DNA of 38,212 nucleotides from Deltaproteobacteria bacterium UBA6967 (GTDB lineage Bacteria > SAR324 > NAC60-12). The translations under genes were made by a program, and so were the position numbers. The notes below the pieces were generated by a model, which did not search any database, was not told the DNA's origin, and worked only from the letters and a program-made list of their open reading frames with translations. Below, one piece after another: positions 9,288-18,046 of the stretch (its first letter is position 1; each line of letters starts with the position of its first letter). Where the stretch lies: positions 1,503-39,714 of the forward strand of contig DJYX01000054.1 in NCBI GenBank assembly GCA_002450295.1, written 5' to 3'.

Positions 9288-10037
9288 ATGCCGGAGCAAG
9301 TCGCTACCGCTGCCATTGTGATCATTGGCAACGAGATACTTTCGGGCAAAGTGAAGGATGAGAACTCTCACTATCTCTGTCGCGAATTGCGTGATCTTGG
9401 AGTGGAGGTTCGTTCTATCGTGACCATCCCCGATGATACCAAAACGATCGGTAGTGTTGTCCGGCAGGCTTCTGAAAAGTACACTTGGGTTTTTACCAGC
9501 GGAGGCATTGGTCCTACGCATGATGATTTGACGGTTCCTTCGATTGCGGCGGGTTTTCAAACTCCACTGGTACGTTCGGAAAAGCTAGCAAAGCTGATCA
9601 GTGGCTACTACGGGAAAGAAGTGAATGAAGCTCATTTGAGAATGGCCATGATTCCAGAGGGCTCAGAGCTTCTATTTGATGAGAGCAAGCGGGTCTCTCA
9701 AATACTCTTCCATAACATTTTGATCTTTCCGGGAATTCCCAGACTGCTTCAGCGAAGATTCCAAACCTTTCGGGAACGCTTCCGTAGCAATCCAATCTAT
9801 CTACACCAAATTTTCCTGAATTGTGATGAAGGACAGATTGCACATCTACTGGATCAAACCCTCGTTACCTACCCAGAATTGCAACTAGGTTCCTACCCAC
9901 GAACCAAGGACGAAGAGAAACACGAGGTGAAGCTCACCTTGGAATCGAGAGAAGCCGCCTACCTGCAGGAAGTAGCCAATTACCTGCTTGAACGCATCCC
10001 TCCCCAGTTTATTTTGCGTAACGAATCCCCAACCTAA
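9288..10037 (+). CDS. CinA-like MoCF/molybdopterin-binding-domain protein
   Basis: The 249-residue protein consists of the N-terminal CinA domain, related to MoeA/MogA nucleotide- and molybdopterin-binding folds. Seen: IIGNEILSGKVKDENSHYL at the start, the SGGIGPTHDD motif that defines the fold, and a MIPEGSELL segment. The C-terminal nicotinamide-nucleotide deamidase domain (PncC) of full CinA is absent. Short versions like this are common and may act as pyrophosphatases on FAD, ADP-ribose or similar compounds, but the substrate is not known from sequence. It lies between the exported isomerase (6 bases upstream) and phosphoglycerate mutase (9 bases downstream), probably in one transcript. 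Confidence 0.87.
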   Translation: MPEQVATAAIVIIGNEILSGKVKDENSHYLCRELRDLGVEVRSIVTIPDDTKTIGSVVRQASEKYTWVFTSGGIGPTHDDLTVPSIAAGFQTPLVRSEKLAKLISGYYGKEVNEAHLRMAMIPEGSELLFDESKRVSQILFHNILIFPGIPRLLQRRFQTFRERFRSNPIYLHQIFLNCDEGQIAHLLDQTLVTYPELQLGSYPRTKDEEKHEVKLTLESREAAYLQEVANYLLERIPPQFILRNESPT

Positions 10038-10046
10038 GACCTGCTG

Positions 10047-11684
10047 ATGAATCCCCTACAACTAGCGGATCAGTTTCGAGATCGTGGCCCCTTGTTACAC
10101 CTTGTGCTAGATGGCTGGGGAGTAGGCCCTCCCGACGACACCAATGCGTTCCACAAAGCTTCTCTGCCAATCTTTAGACGAATCACAGAGCAGTATCCTT
10201 ACACCCAACTATGGACGCATGGTACATACGTTGGCTTACCTAGTGATAAAGATCTCGGTGGTTCTGAGGTTGGACACATGACCCTGGGCGCCGGAATCGT
10301 CATGGAGCAAGGTCCCTCTTTGATCAAACGTATGATCGACAGTGGGGAATTCTTTGAAAGTCCAGTTCTGCAGAAGCTAACCAACAATTGTCTTCAGAAT
10401 GACACACCTCTCCATCTCCTTGGCTTACTCTCTGATGGTAATGTTCACAGTCACATTGATCATACCATTGCCTTGATTAAGCATGCCTTCAAGCATGGTC
10501 TCCGTCGTTGTTATGTGCATGCTTTGCTGGATGGCAGAGATGTTTCGATTCAATCGTCACTGGACTACACCGAACAACTGGAGTCTCTCTTCCATCAACT
10601 CAAAAGCCAGCGTCCAGAAACCGACTATGCTTTTGCCAGTGCAGGTGGACGCGAAAAAATCACGATGGATCGGGATCAGAACTGGTCTAAAATTGAACTT
10701 GGTTGGAATCTGCATGTTCACGGGAAGGGAGAGCATCAATTTACATCAGTTCGTGAAGGGATTGAATATTTTCGCCAGCAGTCTCCCGACATCATTGACC
10801 AGGATCTACCCGGATTTTCAATCGTGCGGTACGGAAAGCCTGTTGGGCCAATCCAAGATGATCACAGCCTCATTTTTACCAACTTTCGGGCAGATCGAGC
10901 GATTGAGTTCACTCATGCGATTTTGGACGATTCCTTCCCACATTTTGACCGAGGATTACGACCCCAGATTCACTATGCGGGAATGATGACCTATGATCAG
11001 GACCTCTATCTACCACCAGACTATCTTGTCGGAACACCCAAAGTTGAAAACCCTTTCGGTAAGCGCATTCTAGAAAAAGGATTGCGACAATTCCGGCTGA
11101 CAGAAACCCAAAAATTTGCTCACGTGACTTTCTTCTTCAATGGAGGCTACCGAGAACCCCTTGATCCAAAAAAGGAAATCTATCACCTGATTAACTCGGA
11201 CAAGGTTGATTCCTTTGCGAATGCTCCTGCCATGAAAGCCAGGGAAATCACAGACCAGGCAATCCAGTTTTTACGTTCGGGAGAGTTTGATTACGGACTA
11301 ATCAATTATGCAAATGCCGATATGGTGGGGCATTGTGGGAAAATAGAGGCCGCAATCAAGGCGGTAGAGGAAGTGGACCGGCAACTTGGCAGATTATTAC
11401 CGGTGATCGATGAAGTGAATGGTATCCTTGTGATCACAGCAGACCATGGAAATGCAGATGAAATGCTGGTCAAGAATAAGCAAGGTAGCTGGGAAAGCAG
11501 TACAAAGCATTCGCTGAATCCAGTGCCTTTTGTGATTTATGATCCGAAATACAAGCAACAGTATCAACTTCAAGCACATGGCCCCGGGATCAACCTGAAC
11601 CTGAGTCATGTGGCAGCGACTCTGTTTATGCTCATGGGAGAAACACCCCCTAATGACATCAATGATTCCTTGTTCAGATTATGA
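10047..11684 (+). CDS. gpmI: 2,3-bisphosphoglycerate-independent phosphoglycerate mutase
   Basis: Interconverts 3- and 2-phosphoglycerate in glycolysis and gluconeogenesis using two metal ions and a phosphoserine intermediate. Seen: the metal-binding LDGWG near residue 21, the nucleophilic serine in GGSEVGH, LLSDGNVHSH, HALLDGRD, NFRADR, YANADMVGH and TADHGNADEM, all characteristic of the alkaline-phosphatase-like iPGM family. At 545 residues it is longer than the usual bacterial enzyme (about 510). The GLPSDKDLGGSEVGH stretch resembles the longer plant/kinetoplastid type rather than the common bacterial GNSEVGHLNIGAG form. The start lacks an SD sequence. It follows the cinA-like gene by 9 bases. 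Confidence 0.94.
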   Translation: MNPLQLADQFRDRGPLLHLVLDGWGVGPPDDTNAFHKASLPIFRRITEQYPYTQLWTHGTYVGLPSDKDLGGSEVGHMTLGAGIVMEQGPSLIKRMIDSGEFFESPVLQKLTNNCLQNDTPLHLLGLLSDGNVHSHIDHTIALIKHAFKHGLRRCYVHALLDGRDVSIQSSLDYTEQLESLFHQLKSQRPETDYAFASAGGREKITMDRDQNWSKIELGWNLHVHGKGEHQFTSVREGIEYFRQQSPDIIDQDLPGFSIVRYGKPVGPIQDDHSLIFTNFRADRAIEFTHAILDDSFPHFDRGLRPQIHYAGMMTYDQDLYLPPDYLVGTPKVENPFGKRILEKGLRQFRLTETQKFAHVTFFFNGGYREPLDPKKEIYHLINSDKVDSFANAPAMKAREITDQAIQFLRSGEFDYGLINYANADMVGHCGKIEAAIKAVEEVDRQLGRLLPVIDEVNGILVITADHGNADEMLVKNKQGSWESSTKHSLNPVPFVIYDPKYKQQYQLQAHGPGINLNLSHVAATLFMLMGETPPNDINDSLFRL

Positions 11685-11708
11685 CTTTGCACAGGAAAGT
11701 TGTCTGTA

Positions 11709-11728
11709 AAGAGTGCCAGATCACTCTT
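11709..11728 (+). terminator. Hairpin after gpmI
   Basis: Arms AAGAGTG and CACTCTT (7 base pairs, 6-base loop) lie 24 bases after the gpmI stop. No T-run follows, so termination efficiency is doubtful. Confidence 0.35.
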
Positions 11729-11778
11729 GGCTATCTTGTAGCATTGAAAACCCTAAATTCCGCCCCAATCTAACACAA

Positions 11779-13149
11779 ATGTCGCAGATCACCTGTATTG
11801 GAGCCGGCTATGTTGGTGGCCCAACAATGGCCATGTTGGCTCTCCACTGTCCAGAGCATAATTTTACAGTTGTGGACATCAATGAAGAGCGAATTCAGCG
11901 CTGGTCTTCTGACAATCTACCAATCTATGAGCCTGGTCTGCTGGAAGTCGTGCAGCAAGCAAGAGGTCGTAATCTCTTCTTTTCCAATGATATTCCCACA
12001 GCTATTCAACAAGCCGATATTATCTTTGTTGCCGTGAACACTCCAACCAAGACATTTGGTGAAGGAGCTGGGAAAGCTGCTGATTTACAATACTGGGAAA
12101 AGACTGCTCGGGATATTCTGACACATGCCCGACAACCTGAGGTGATTGTCGTTGAGAAGAGTACACTACCAGTTCGTACTGCGGAGGCAATGTCACGGAT
12201 TCTATCTTCAGGTTCTAGCCACAGCCAGTTCTCAGTCGTATCCAACCCAGAATTCCTAGCAGAAGGCACCGCAATCCCAGATTTACAGGAACCAGATCGA
12301 GTGCTGGTTGGTGGGGAAGAGAATGAATTCGGTCGTCGTGCATCCCGAACGATTGCTGACCTTTACGGTCACTGGGTCGCGGCAGATCGAATACTGCTCA
12401 CCAACGTCTGGAGCAGTGAACTCTCCAAATTGGTGGCCAATGCGATGCTGGCACAGCGAATTTCTTCGATCAACAGCATTTCCGCTCTCTGCGAGAGAAC
12501 TCAGGCCAACATAGGTGAAATCAGCCATGCCATTGGGATGGATCGGAGAATTGGACCTCATTTTCTGCAGGCGAGTATTGGGTTTGGTGGTTCTTGTTTC
12601 CGTAAAGACATCTTGCATCTGTCTTACCTCTGCGAATATTACGGACTACCTGAAGTTGCTGATTACTGGGCCAGCGTTGTGCGGATCAACGAGTTCCAGA
12701 CAGATCGTTTCTTCCAGAATATCCTCAAGCAGCAGTTCAACACCTTGGCGGGAAAGAAAATCACCCTGTTTGGCTTTGCCTTCAAGCCAGATACTGGAGA
12801 CACACGTGATTCTCCGGCCATTCCGCTCTGTCACAAGCTACTGAGTGAACATGCCCAAGTGCGGGTGCATGATCCCAGGGCTCGGGAAGAAACCGAGCAT
12901 GACCTGGCTTCCATGGAAGGAGACATCGCTTTTGTTGAAGATCCGTATGAGGCTGCTTATAGAGCCCATGCTGTTGCGCTAGTGACACAATGGCAGCAAT
13001 ATCGTGATCTCGATTATGGACACATTTTAGAGAACATGATGCGGCCTGCTTACCTGTTTGATGGCCGAAACCATCTCGACCATCAATATCTCTTCAATCT
13101 GGGTTACAACGTCTTCCCGCTGGGGAGTGCCCCCCTAACTCACCTTTAA
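11779..13149 (+). CDS. ugd: UDP-glucose 6-dehydrogenase, eukaryotic-type
   Basis: Oxidises UDP-glucose to UDP-glucuronate with two NAD+, supplying sugar donors for polysaccharides and glycolipids. ATG 11779 is used because the Rossmann strand begins there (ITCIGAGYVGG); the frame is open to 11713. Seen in the 456-residue product: VNTPTKTFG, VEKSTLPVRTAE, NPEFLAEGTA, the active-site lysine in SSELSKL (Lys217), the catalytic cysteine in GFGGSCFRKD (Cys273), and GFAFKPDTGDTR. These blocks, with NLPIYEPGLLEVV and QRISSINSISALCE, resemble the animal/plant enzyme far more than the bacterial Ugd/TuaD type. UDP-glucuronate is one possible donor for the Agt-type glycosyltransferase encoded at 33.6 kb, but that link is inference. 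Confidence 0.93.
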   Translation: MSQITCIGAGYVGGPTMAMLALHCPEHNFTVVDINEERIQRWSSDNLPIYEPGLLEVVQQARGRNLFFSNDIPTAIQQADIIFVAVNTPTKTFGEGAGKAADLQYWEKTARDILTHARQPEVIVVEKSTLPVRTAEAMSRILSSGSSHSQFSVVSNPEFLAEGTAIPDLQEPDRVLVGGEENEFGRRASRTIADLYGHWVAADRILLTNVWSSELSKLVANAMLAQRISSINSISALCERTQANIGEISHAIGMDRRIGPHFLQASIGFGGSCFRKDILHLSYLCEYYGLPEVADYWASVVRINEFQTDRFFQNILKQQFNTLAGKKITLFGFAFKPDTGDTRDSPAIPLCHKLLSEHAQVRVHDPRAREETEHDLASMEGDIAFVEDPYEAAYRAHAVALVTQWQQYRDLDYGHILENMMRPAYLFDGRNHLDHQYLFNLGYNVFPLGSAPLTHL

Positions 13150-13198
13150 CAATAACCTTGGTGGTTAGGAGCCACCACCTTTAACCTGAGGGGAATCC

Positions 13199-14329
13199 AT
13201 GAGTAGCTTTGAGGCCAACCTGAAGACGATGCCCTTTGCAGAACAAACAATCCTGCTCCGCATCTTTAACTCCAAAGACGAGTTGATGGCAATTTTGCCC
13301 AATTTTCCTGCCAAGCAGGGGACCTTGCGTGTATTCTCACACGTAGCCAGTACCACGGGACAAATTGGACGGGACGAAGCCAACGAAGCGCTCCGTGTTT
13401 TTGGAGAGTACACCGAGCGTGCACAACAAAATCCTGGTCTTCATCCAAAGCTGGACCTCCTCCTCAATCTTCGTGATGGAGACTTTCTGAGAATTGAGAG
13501 GATCGAAAGCTCATATGCTAATCTGCTAGCCAGTATCCATGACCGCAAGGCAAGCGCAGCAGAATCAGAGGCTTTCATCGAATTGCTTAATCAGGGGAAA
13601 GTGAGGGCTGCTGAAAAGGTAAGGGAGGAATGGGAACCCCAAACCTACGTGATTGATGGAGTCCTGAATTACTTTGGCACCCACGGAAATCAGCGGATGG
13701 AATCCAGCTACTGGGACAAAGTCCCTTTGAAGTATTCCAACTACACGGACCAAGACTTTGAGGCTAGCGGTGTTCGCTATGCGCCTGGCAGTATCGTGCG
13801 AAATGGAGCCTATATCGGCCCACAAACTGTAATTATGAATCAGGCTTTCATCAACATCGGCGCCTTTATTGCGGGAGGCGGTGTGATGATTGATGGTGGC
13901 AGTAGAATCGCGTCCTGTGCTCAAATTGGGCGAGGGGTTAAATTCGGTGCAGGTTCCGGAATAGAAGGTATCCTCGAACCTGCAGGCCGTCTGGCCTCCA
14001 TTGTCGAAGATAACGTTAAGATCGGAGCGATGTGCGAGGTGGCAGGGGTGATTGGAGAGGGTGCGGTCGTTGCCAGCGGGGTCGTGATGGCTTCCGGCAA
14101 GAAAATTATTGACGAGGAGACAGGAGACGTGGTCCCTCCACTTGAGTGTCGTGTGGGCAGTGAAACATTTCTACTTCCTGTTATTCCACCATACCGTCTT
14201 GCAGTCGGAGGTTCTATATTGAGTCCCAAGGGACGCATTGCAACGGATGCGGTCATCCTGAAACCAGGAGATTTGAGAGAGTCGGCAACCCTAAAGCATT
14301 TCCGTAAACAAGGTATTCTTTACAGCTGA
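13199..14329 (+). CDS. dapD: Tetrahydrodipicolinate N-succinyltransferase family protein
   Basis: Transfers succinyl from succinyl-CoA to tetrahydrodipicolinate in the lysine and diaminopimelate pathway. Seen: the DapD-specific VPLKYSNYTDQDFEASGVR region at about residues 175-193, followed by left-handed beta-helix hexapeptides (IVRNGAYIG, INIGAFIAGG, SCAQIGRGVKFGAGSGIEG, LEP, then IVEDNVKIGAMCEVAGVIGEGAVVASGVV). At 376 residues it carries a long N-terminal region compared with E. coli DapD (274), closer to the extended types of pseudomonads and actinobacteria. A well-placed GAGGGG precedes the ATG. A weak 6-base hairpin (13159-13177) separates it from ugd, and a strong hairpin follows the stop. 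Confidence 0.85.
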   Translation: MSSFEANLKTMPFAEQTILLRIFNSKDELMAILPNFPAKQGTLRVFSHVASTTGQIGRDEANEALRVFGEYTERAQQNPGLHPKLDLLLNLRDGDFLRIERIESSYANLLASIHDRKASAAESEAFIELLNQGKVRAAEKVREEWEPQTYVIDGVLNYFGTHGNQRMESSYWDKVPLKYSNYTDQDFEASGVRYAPGSIVRNGAYIGPQTVIMNQAFINIGAFIAGGGVMIDGGSRIASCAQIGRGVKFGAGSGIEGILEPAGRLASIVEDNVKIGAMCEVAGVIGEGAVVASGVVMASGKKIIDEETGDVVPPLECRVGSETFLLPVIPPYRLAVGGSILSPKGRIATDAVILKPGDLRESATLKHFRKQGILYS

Positions 14330-14343
14330 TTACCAACCCTACA

Positions 14344-14373
14344 AAGTCCGTGCACTGTGCTGCGCACGGACTT
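14344..14373. terminator. Bidirectional hairpin between dapD and the lipoprotein gene
   Basis: Perfect 10-base arms AAGTCCGTGC and GCACGGACTT with a 10-base loop lie between convergent genes, 15 bases after the dapD stop and 5 bases beyond the lipoprotein stop. The arms begin and end with AA/TT, giving short U-tracts in neither direction, but the position and stability fit a shared terminator. Confidence 0.6.
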
Positions 14374-14377
14374 CCTC

Positions 14378-14689
14378 TCATTGTGCAGCAACTGCTTTGC
14401 TGTCACGTAGCTCTTCTACGATTGTCCGATCGATCGGCACCTGAACATATCCAGTTTCTTCACTCCAGAAGTAATAATAACCGGTTGGCGTTCCATCCTC
14501 TTTCTCGCCACTGGTAATCTTACCATCCTTGATTGTCCAGGACTTAACGACTTGTCCTTCATCGACGTAGCTAACCTTGTAGTCTTTTCCGAGGACATTA
14601 TCGGCGCTTCTAAAAAACTGGTTGCGAGCTTCTTCTGTACAACCCGCAGTAGCTAACGCCAGTAGGAAAAGACCTATCAGAATTCTCAT
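14378..14689 (-). CDS. Small predicted lipoprotein, function unknown
   Basis: A 103-residue protein beginning MRILIGLFLLALATAGC. The short charged start, hydrophobic stretch and Cys17 fit a lipoprotein signal, although the -3 residue is Thr rather than Leu. The mature part is hydrophilic, with a repeated GYYYFWSEETGYVQV aromatic stretch and SWTIKDGKITSGEKEDG, suggesting a small beta-rich domain anchored to a membrane. I do not recognise a family. It lies downstream of the antiporter gene on the same strand but behind two hairpins, so it is probably expressed from its own promoter or by read-through. Confidence 0.7.
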   Translation of the reverse strand: MRILIGLFLLALATAGCTEEARNQFFRSADNVLGKDYKVSYVDEGQVVKSWTIKDGKITSGEKEDGTPTGYYYFWSEETGYVQVPIDRTIVEELRDSKAVAAQ

Positions 14690-14740
14690 ATGGTGTCTCA
14701 GTGAGAGTGGATAAATGGTGAAGGGAAAGTACGAAACAAA

Positions 14741-14754
14741 CTAGCGAAAGCTAG
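14741..14754 (-). terminator. Short hairpin with T-rich tail after the antiporter gene
   Basis: On the minus strand CTAGC-TTTC-GCTAG is followed by TTTGTTT. The stem is only 5 pairs but the T-rich tail is right for an intrinsic terminator of the antiporter transcript. It lies about 80 bases past that stop. Confidence 0.5.
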
Positions 14755-14784
14755 CAGGGAGCGCAAGTGAATCTGGTGAAGACA

Positions 14785-14816
14785 GCAGATCCTGCCACTG
14801 GGAGTGGAGGATCTGC
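14785..14816 (-). terminator. Long imperfect hairpin after the antiporter gene
   Basis: Outer arms GCAGATCCT / AGGATCTGC (9 pairs) continue, after one bulged G, into inner arms CCACT / AGTGG (5 pairs) with a GGG loop. No T-run follows directly, so it may act as a 3'-end stabiliser or in tandem with the hairpin at 14741-14754. Confidence 0.5.
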
Positions 14817-14833
14817 CAAGAAGAAGGAAGGAA

Positions 14834-16567
14834 TCAGCCGAGCAGGTAGTAGAAGCCCATGTAGCTCACACCCATAATTACAGTAGGAATGGCTGCGCCC
14901 ATGGCCAGATTAGCTGGATTCACACCACCAGGGAAGTAGCGTGACAGGATAGATTGTCCTGCAGGATTCGGAGCGTTGGCGATGACAGTCAGACCGCCAC
15001 CAGTTACAGCACCTGCGACAACTGCGTACTTCTGGCCATCGGTAAAGCCAGGTACCAGTGTAGCCAAGAAGGTAATTGCCGCGTTGTCATTGAACGCTGT
15101 CAAAACCGTTGATCCAATCATCAAGGGCAACTCACTCAAACTTTGTAGCACTGGCGCAATCCACCAAGCCTGAACCCCACCGTGAGTTACTAGACCAGCT
15201 AGGAAGAAGCCTACCAACAATGGCCCCTTGATCTCCAGTTTGTTCTGATAGGCTTTGGAAGCCATGGTGAATCCAATGAAGAAGAGGAAGCCACCAATGA
15301 ACAGCGGTGGGTAGTGCGCATTGAAGACAGTCCAGGCCATGAAGAGCAGGTGAGTGACTGTGACCCAACCTGGAATCGGATCTTCACGATCTTCCCACTT
15401 GACCGGCGTATTTGTTTCGGATGATTCGCTAGAGTCAGACTTCTTTAGGTTGGCAAATTCATTCTTGAAAATGATGTAGTAAAGAATGTTTGCTATCACA
15501 ACACCTATGACAGCTTTCCAACCAAAGTTGACCATCATGAACGCGATGTCCCAACCCCAGGGCGCTGCGACCATTAAAACCGGTGGAGCTGCAAAGTGGG
15601 TCAGCGTTCCACCCACAGACACATTGACAAACAGCAAACCGATTGTCGCATAAGCAAACTTAGGACTTGGGTTGTAATCATAGAATTGCTTGGCTAGTAA
15701 CAAAGCAGCAATTGTCATCGCAGCTGGCTCAGTAATGAAGGAACCGAGCAAAGGAGCTAGAGTCAAAATAGAGAACCACCAAGCCTGAGTAGTAGATTGA
15801 CCAAAAGCAGCCACTCTACCCATGATCTGCTCTGCTAGCTTTACGATCGGACGAGTAGAGGCGATAGCCATGATCACTACAACAAACATTGGCTCAATAT
15901 ATACTACCGTGTGCGCGATATAGTCCTTGAAGGTAGACCAATCGTAGAAGCCAATGATAGCAACCATTAACGCAATTACCCAAATTCCAAAGATTGCCTC
16001 CACTTCGCCAATGAAGTGAAACAACTCCGCTTTGAAAGATGGGCTGTTCTTAATGAACTCCTCAGACTTCCCTGCTTTGCGAAGCTCTTCTTCGTGGTGG
16101 TGTTTAATGTGGTGCGCTTTTGCTGTTAGTGGAGCAGCCGCAAAAGTGTGGCAAATCGCTAACAGGAACACTAATGAGCCCACAAGATTGAAGGGGCTTT
16201 CTGCGATACGAGAAGCCAGAATCGATCCGATTCCTCCTCCTTCTGGGTCGTTATAATCTTCCAGAGCAATTGGGAAGTTCGTTTCCACAGTTCCACCACC
16301 ACCACCGGCAGCAATCACGAAGCCGGCAAGCAGTACGAACAAGACTGGAATCATCCAGGCTCTTCGTGACAGGGCTACAGCAGCCAAAGTAGACAGACTC
16401 CAGTCACGAATGCCGAGCTGTCGCTCTATTCCGTCCAACATCTTTTGGATTGGTGCTGGCAAACTGGGGCTACCCAGCACTTGTTCTCGAAACGCTACCG
16501 AACTTCGGCGAGTTCGGTTCGCTGACGCTCCTGAGGACCGGCGTCGAAAGGAGGAATTTCTCCGCAT
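14834..16567 (-). CDS. Putative Na+/H+ antiporter family membrane protein
   Basis: A polytopic membrane protein of about 577 residues resembling the Pfam 'putative Na+/H+ antiporter' family. Many hydrophobic segments are visible from about residue 35 to the end, with paired features expected of a two-repeat transporter: SFITEPAAMTIAALLLA and VGGTLTHFAAPPVLM in the first half, FNDNAAITFLATLVPG and IANAPNPAGQSILS in the second. A hydrophilic, charged loop (KKSDSSESSETNTPVKWEDRED) divides the halves, and HHIKHHHEEE is a histidine-rich cytoplasmic stretch. The start is uncertain. ATG 16567 is preferred for its GGAG six bases upstream; ATG 16579 and further in-frame starts up to 16756 exist. The substrate is inferred from the family only. 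Confidence 0.82.
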   Translation of the reverse strand: MRRNSSFRRRSSGASANRTRRSSVAFREQVLGSPSLPAPIQKMLDGIERQLGIRDWSLSTLAAVALSRRAWMIPVLFVLLAGFVIAAGGGGGTVETNFPIALEDYNDPEGGGIGSILASRIAESPFNLVGSLVFLLAICHTFAAAPLTAKAHHIKHHHEEELRKAGKSEEFIKNSPSFKAELFHFIGEVEAIFGIWVIALMVAIIGFYDWSTFKDYIAHTVVYIEPMFVVVIMAIASTRPIVKLAEQIMGRVAAFGQSTTQAWWFSILTLAPLLGSFITEPAAMTIAALLLAKQFYDYNPSPKFAYATIGLLFVNVSVGGTLTHFAAPPVLMVAAPWGWDIAFMMVNFGWKAVIGVVIANILYYIIFKNEFANLKKSDSSESSETNTPVKWEDREDPIPGWVTVTHLLFMAWTVFNAHYPPLFIGGFLFFIGFTMASKAYQNKLEIKGPLLVGFFLAGLVTHGGVQAWWIAPVLQSLSELPLMIGSTVLTAFNDNAAITFLATLVPGFTDGQKYAVVAGAVTGGGLTVIANAPNPAGQSILSRYFPGGVNPANLAMGAAIPTVIMGVSYMGFYYLLG

Positions 16568-16801
16568 TTTGGGCTCCATTGCTGAAAATATTATGAAAGG
16601 GGAGGTGATCGGGGGCGAAATTGATTTGGCTTTTTTCTGGCATGCCATCTTGAGATCAACTGGCGGATGCTGAAAACAGCGAAAGCGGCAGCGCCTGAAA
16701 TCTGGCGATTCAGACTGTCTGGAAGCCCCTCTCCTGATTCGTTTGCAAGGATACATTGATCAGTTCCGAACGCAATCCGAAATTCCAGTAGCAGAGCGAT
16801 T

Positions 16802-17632
16802 GTGTCAACTGATTCGCTAACAATCTTGCATCTGTCTGACTTACACTTCAGTGCATATCCCAAAAATTGGGACCAGTGGTTTTCTAAACGACTACTGGGA
16901 GCTACCAACTGGTGGCTGAACCGGAGCTCAAAATATCCATCACAACGCTGCCTTCAACTGATTGAAGTTGTGAGACAGATGGGTTGGGATCACTTGGTGA
17001 TTAGCGGAGATCTCACACAACTTGCGCTACCTGAGGAATTTGCCAAAGCACGAATGGCTTTGCGGCCTCTCTTACAGAATCAGGAAAGAGTTAGCATTGT
17101 TCCTGGGAATCATGATTACTACGTTAGCGAAACTGAGGAATCAGACTATTTCCGAAGCTACTTTGGAAGTTTCTTTGGCAAAAATGAAATTCACACCCGT
17201 CGATTGAATCAGGATTGGCACTTGATTGGTTGGCACAGCGCAACACCAACACCTTGGTACAGCGCTTCTGGCTGTGTCCGGCGTCAAACGCTAAAGGCCA
17301 CAGACGAGTACCTGCAACAACAAGCGGCAGATACGCGGTTTGTTCTGGTCAACCACTACCCAATCAGCTTCCCAGACAGGGAACACGACACGAAACACGA
17401 GTTGTTGAACTTGGAGCAGGTCCAGTATTGGCTGAGCAATCGGCCACAGATTCGACTATACCTGCATGGACACATTCATCATAACTGGCATCATGTGCAG
17501 CAATATGCATCGCATTCGCTGCATGTTGTCAATTCGGCTTCATCGACCATGATTGACGAGAAGTCTACATCCAGTTTTCACCGTATTCGGCTGCATAAAG
17601 ACCAAATACAAGTGGAACCTATTAGTTTTTGA
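16802..17632 (+). CDS. Calcineurin-like metallophosphoesterase
   Basis: Binuclear-metal phosphoesterase of 276 residues, similar in layout to class III cyclic-nucleotide phosphodiesterases. Seen: LHLSDLHFS (first Asp/His pair), VISGDLT (bridging Asp), VPGNHDYY (Asn-His), VNHYPIS and LHGHIHH, that is, all five metal-ligand blocks in order. No ATG occurs before residue 57, so GTG 16802 is the likely start; the frame is open only to 16760. The substrate (cyclic nucleotide, phospholipid or nucleotide) is undetermined. It is divergent from the antiporter gene across 234 bases, and a small secreted protein gene follows after 6 bases. Confidence 0.87.
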   Translation: MSTDSLTILHLSDLHFSAYPKNWDQWFSKRLLGATNWWLNRSSKYPSQRCLQLIEVVRQMGWDHLVISGDLTQLALPEEFAKARMALRPLLQNQERVSIVPGNHDYYVSETEESDYFRSYFGSFFGKNEIHTRRLNQDWHLIGWHSATPTPWYSASGCVRRQTLKATDEYLQQQAADTRFVLVNHYPISFPDREHDTKHELLNLEQVQYWLSNRPQIRLYLHGHIHHNWHHVQQYASHSLHVVNSASSTMIDEKSTSSFHRIRLHKDQIQVEPISF

Positions 17633-17638
17633 AAGCCC

Positions 17639-18046
17639 ATGTCCAAACTTTGGTTATCCTTCTGCTGTCTAGCTCTCGCTTCTCCGGTGTTTGCCCAAGG
17701 AAATAGCATATCTGGCAACCGCTGTGCTGAAGCAATCCGTCAACTGACAGAATTCGAACCAACTGGAATCTACGGAAGTAGCGTCGAACACGAATGGACA
17801 CCGGCTTCAATGTATCTGTTGCAGCGAGAAGCGGAGAAATATCGGGTACTGCACCGACATTTTCTAGATCAGGTAGAAGATTGGCGTTTCGAAGTGCTGG
17901 AAATGAAAGGGGGGAAAACGATGATGTTTGTTTTCGCTAAAACTTTTGAACCTCGCTACTGCGAAGGCCCTAACGCTTTTTTTGTCAAGAGACTCAAGCA
18001 GGAGCCGATTGGGGAAACTCGCGCACGAGTTTCAGACAGGAGGTAA
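17639..18046 (+). CDS. Small secreted protein, function unknown
   Basis: A 135-residue protein with a clear signal peptide (MSKLWLSFCCLALASPVFA, cleaved before QGN). The mature part has exactly two cysteines, Cys29 and Cys108, suggesting one disulfide in the periplasm or outside, and is moderately charged with a basic C-terminus. No family is recognised. It begins 6 bases after the phosphoesterase stop, so the two are probably translated from one mRNA. Its last 15 bases overlap a small convergent open frame. Confidence 0.68.
   Translation: MSKLWLSFCCLALASPVFAQGNSISGNRCAEAIRQLTEFEPTGIYGSSVEHEWTPASMYLLQREAEKYRVLHRHFLDQVEDWRFEVLEMKGGKTMMFVFAKTFEPRYCEGPNAFFVKRLKQEPIGETRARVSDRR

Noticed and set aside
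9120..9560. 146-codon minus-strand frame across the isomerase and cinA-like genes
   Set aside because: It is antisense to two strongly conserved coding regions and has no recognisable product.
16597..16610. A near-perfect match to the 16S anti-SD partner (GGGGAGGTGATC) on the plus strand
   Set aside because: No plus-strand gene starts close behind it and it lies opposite the antiporter leader, so it is treated as chance.
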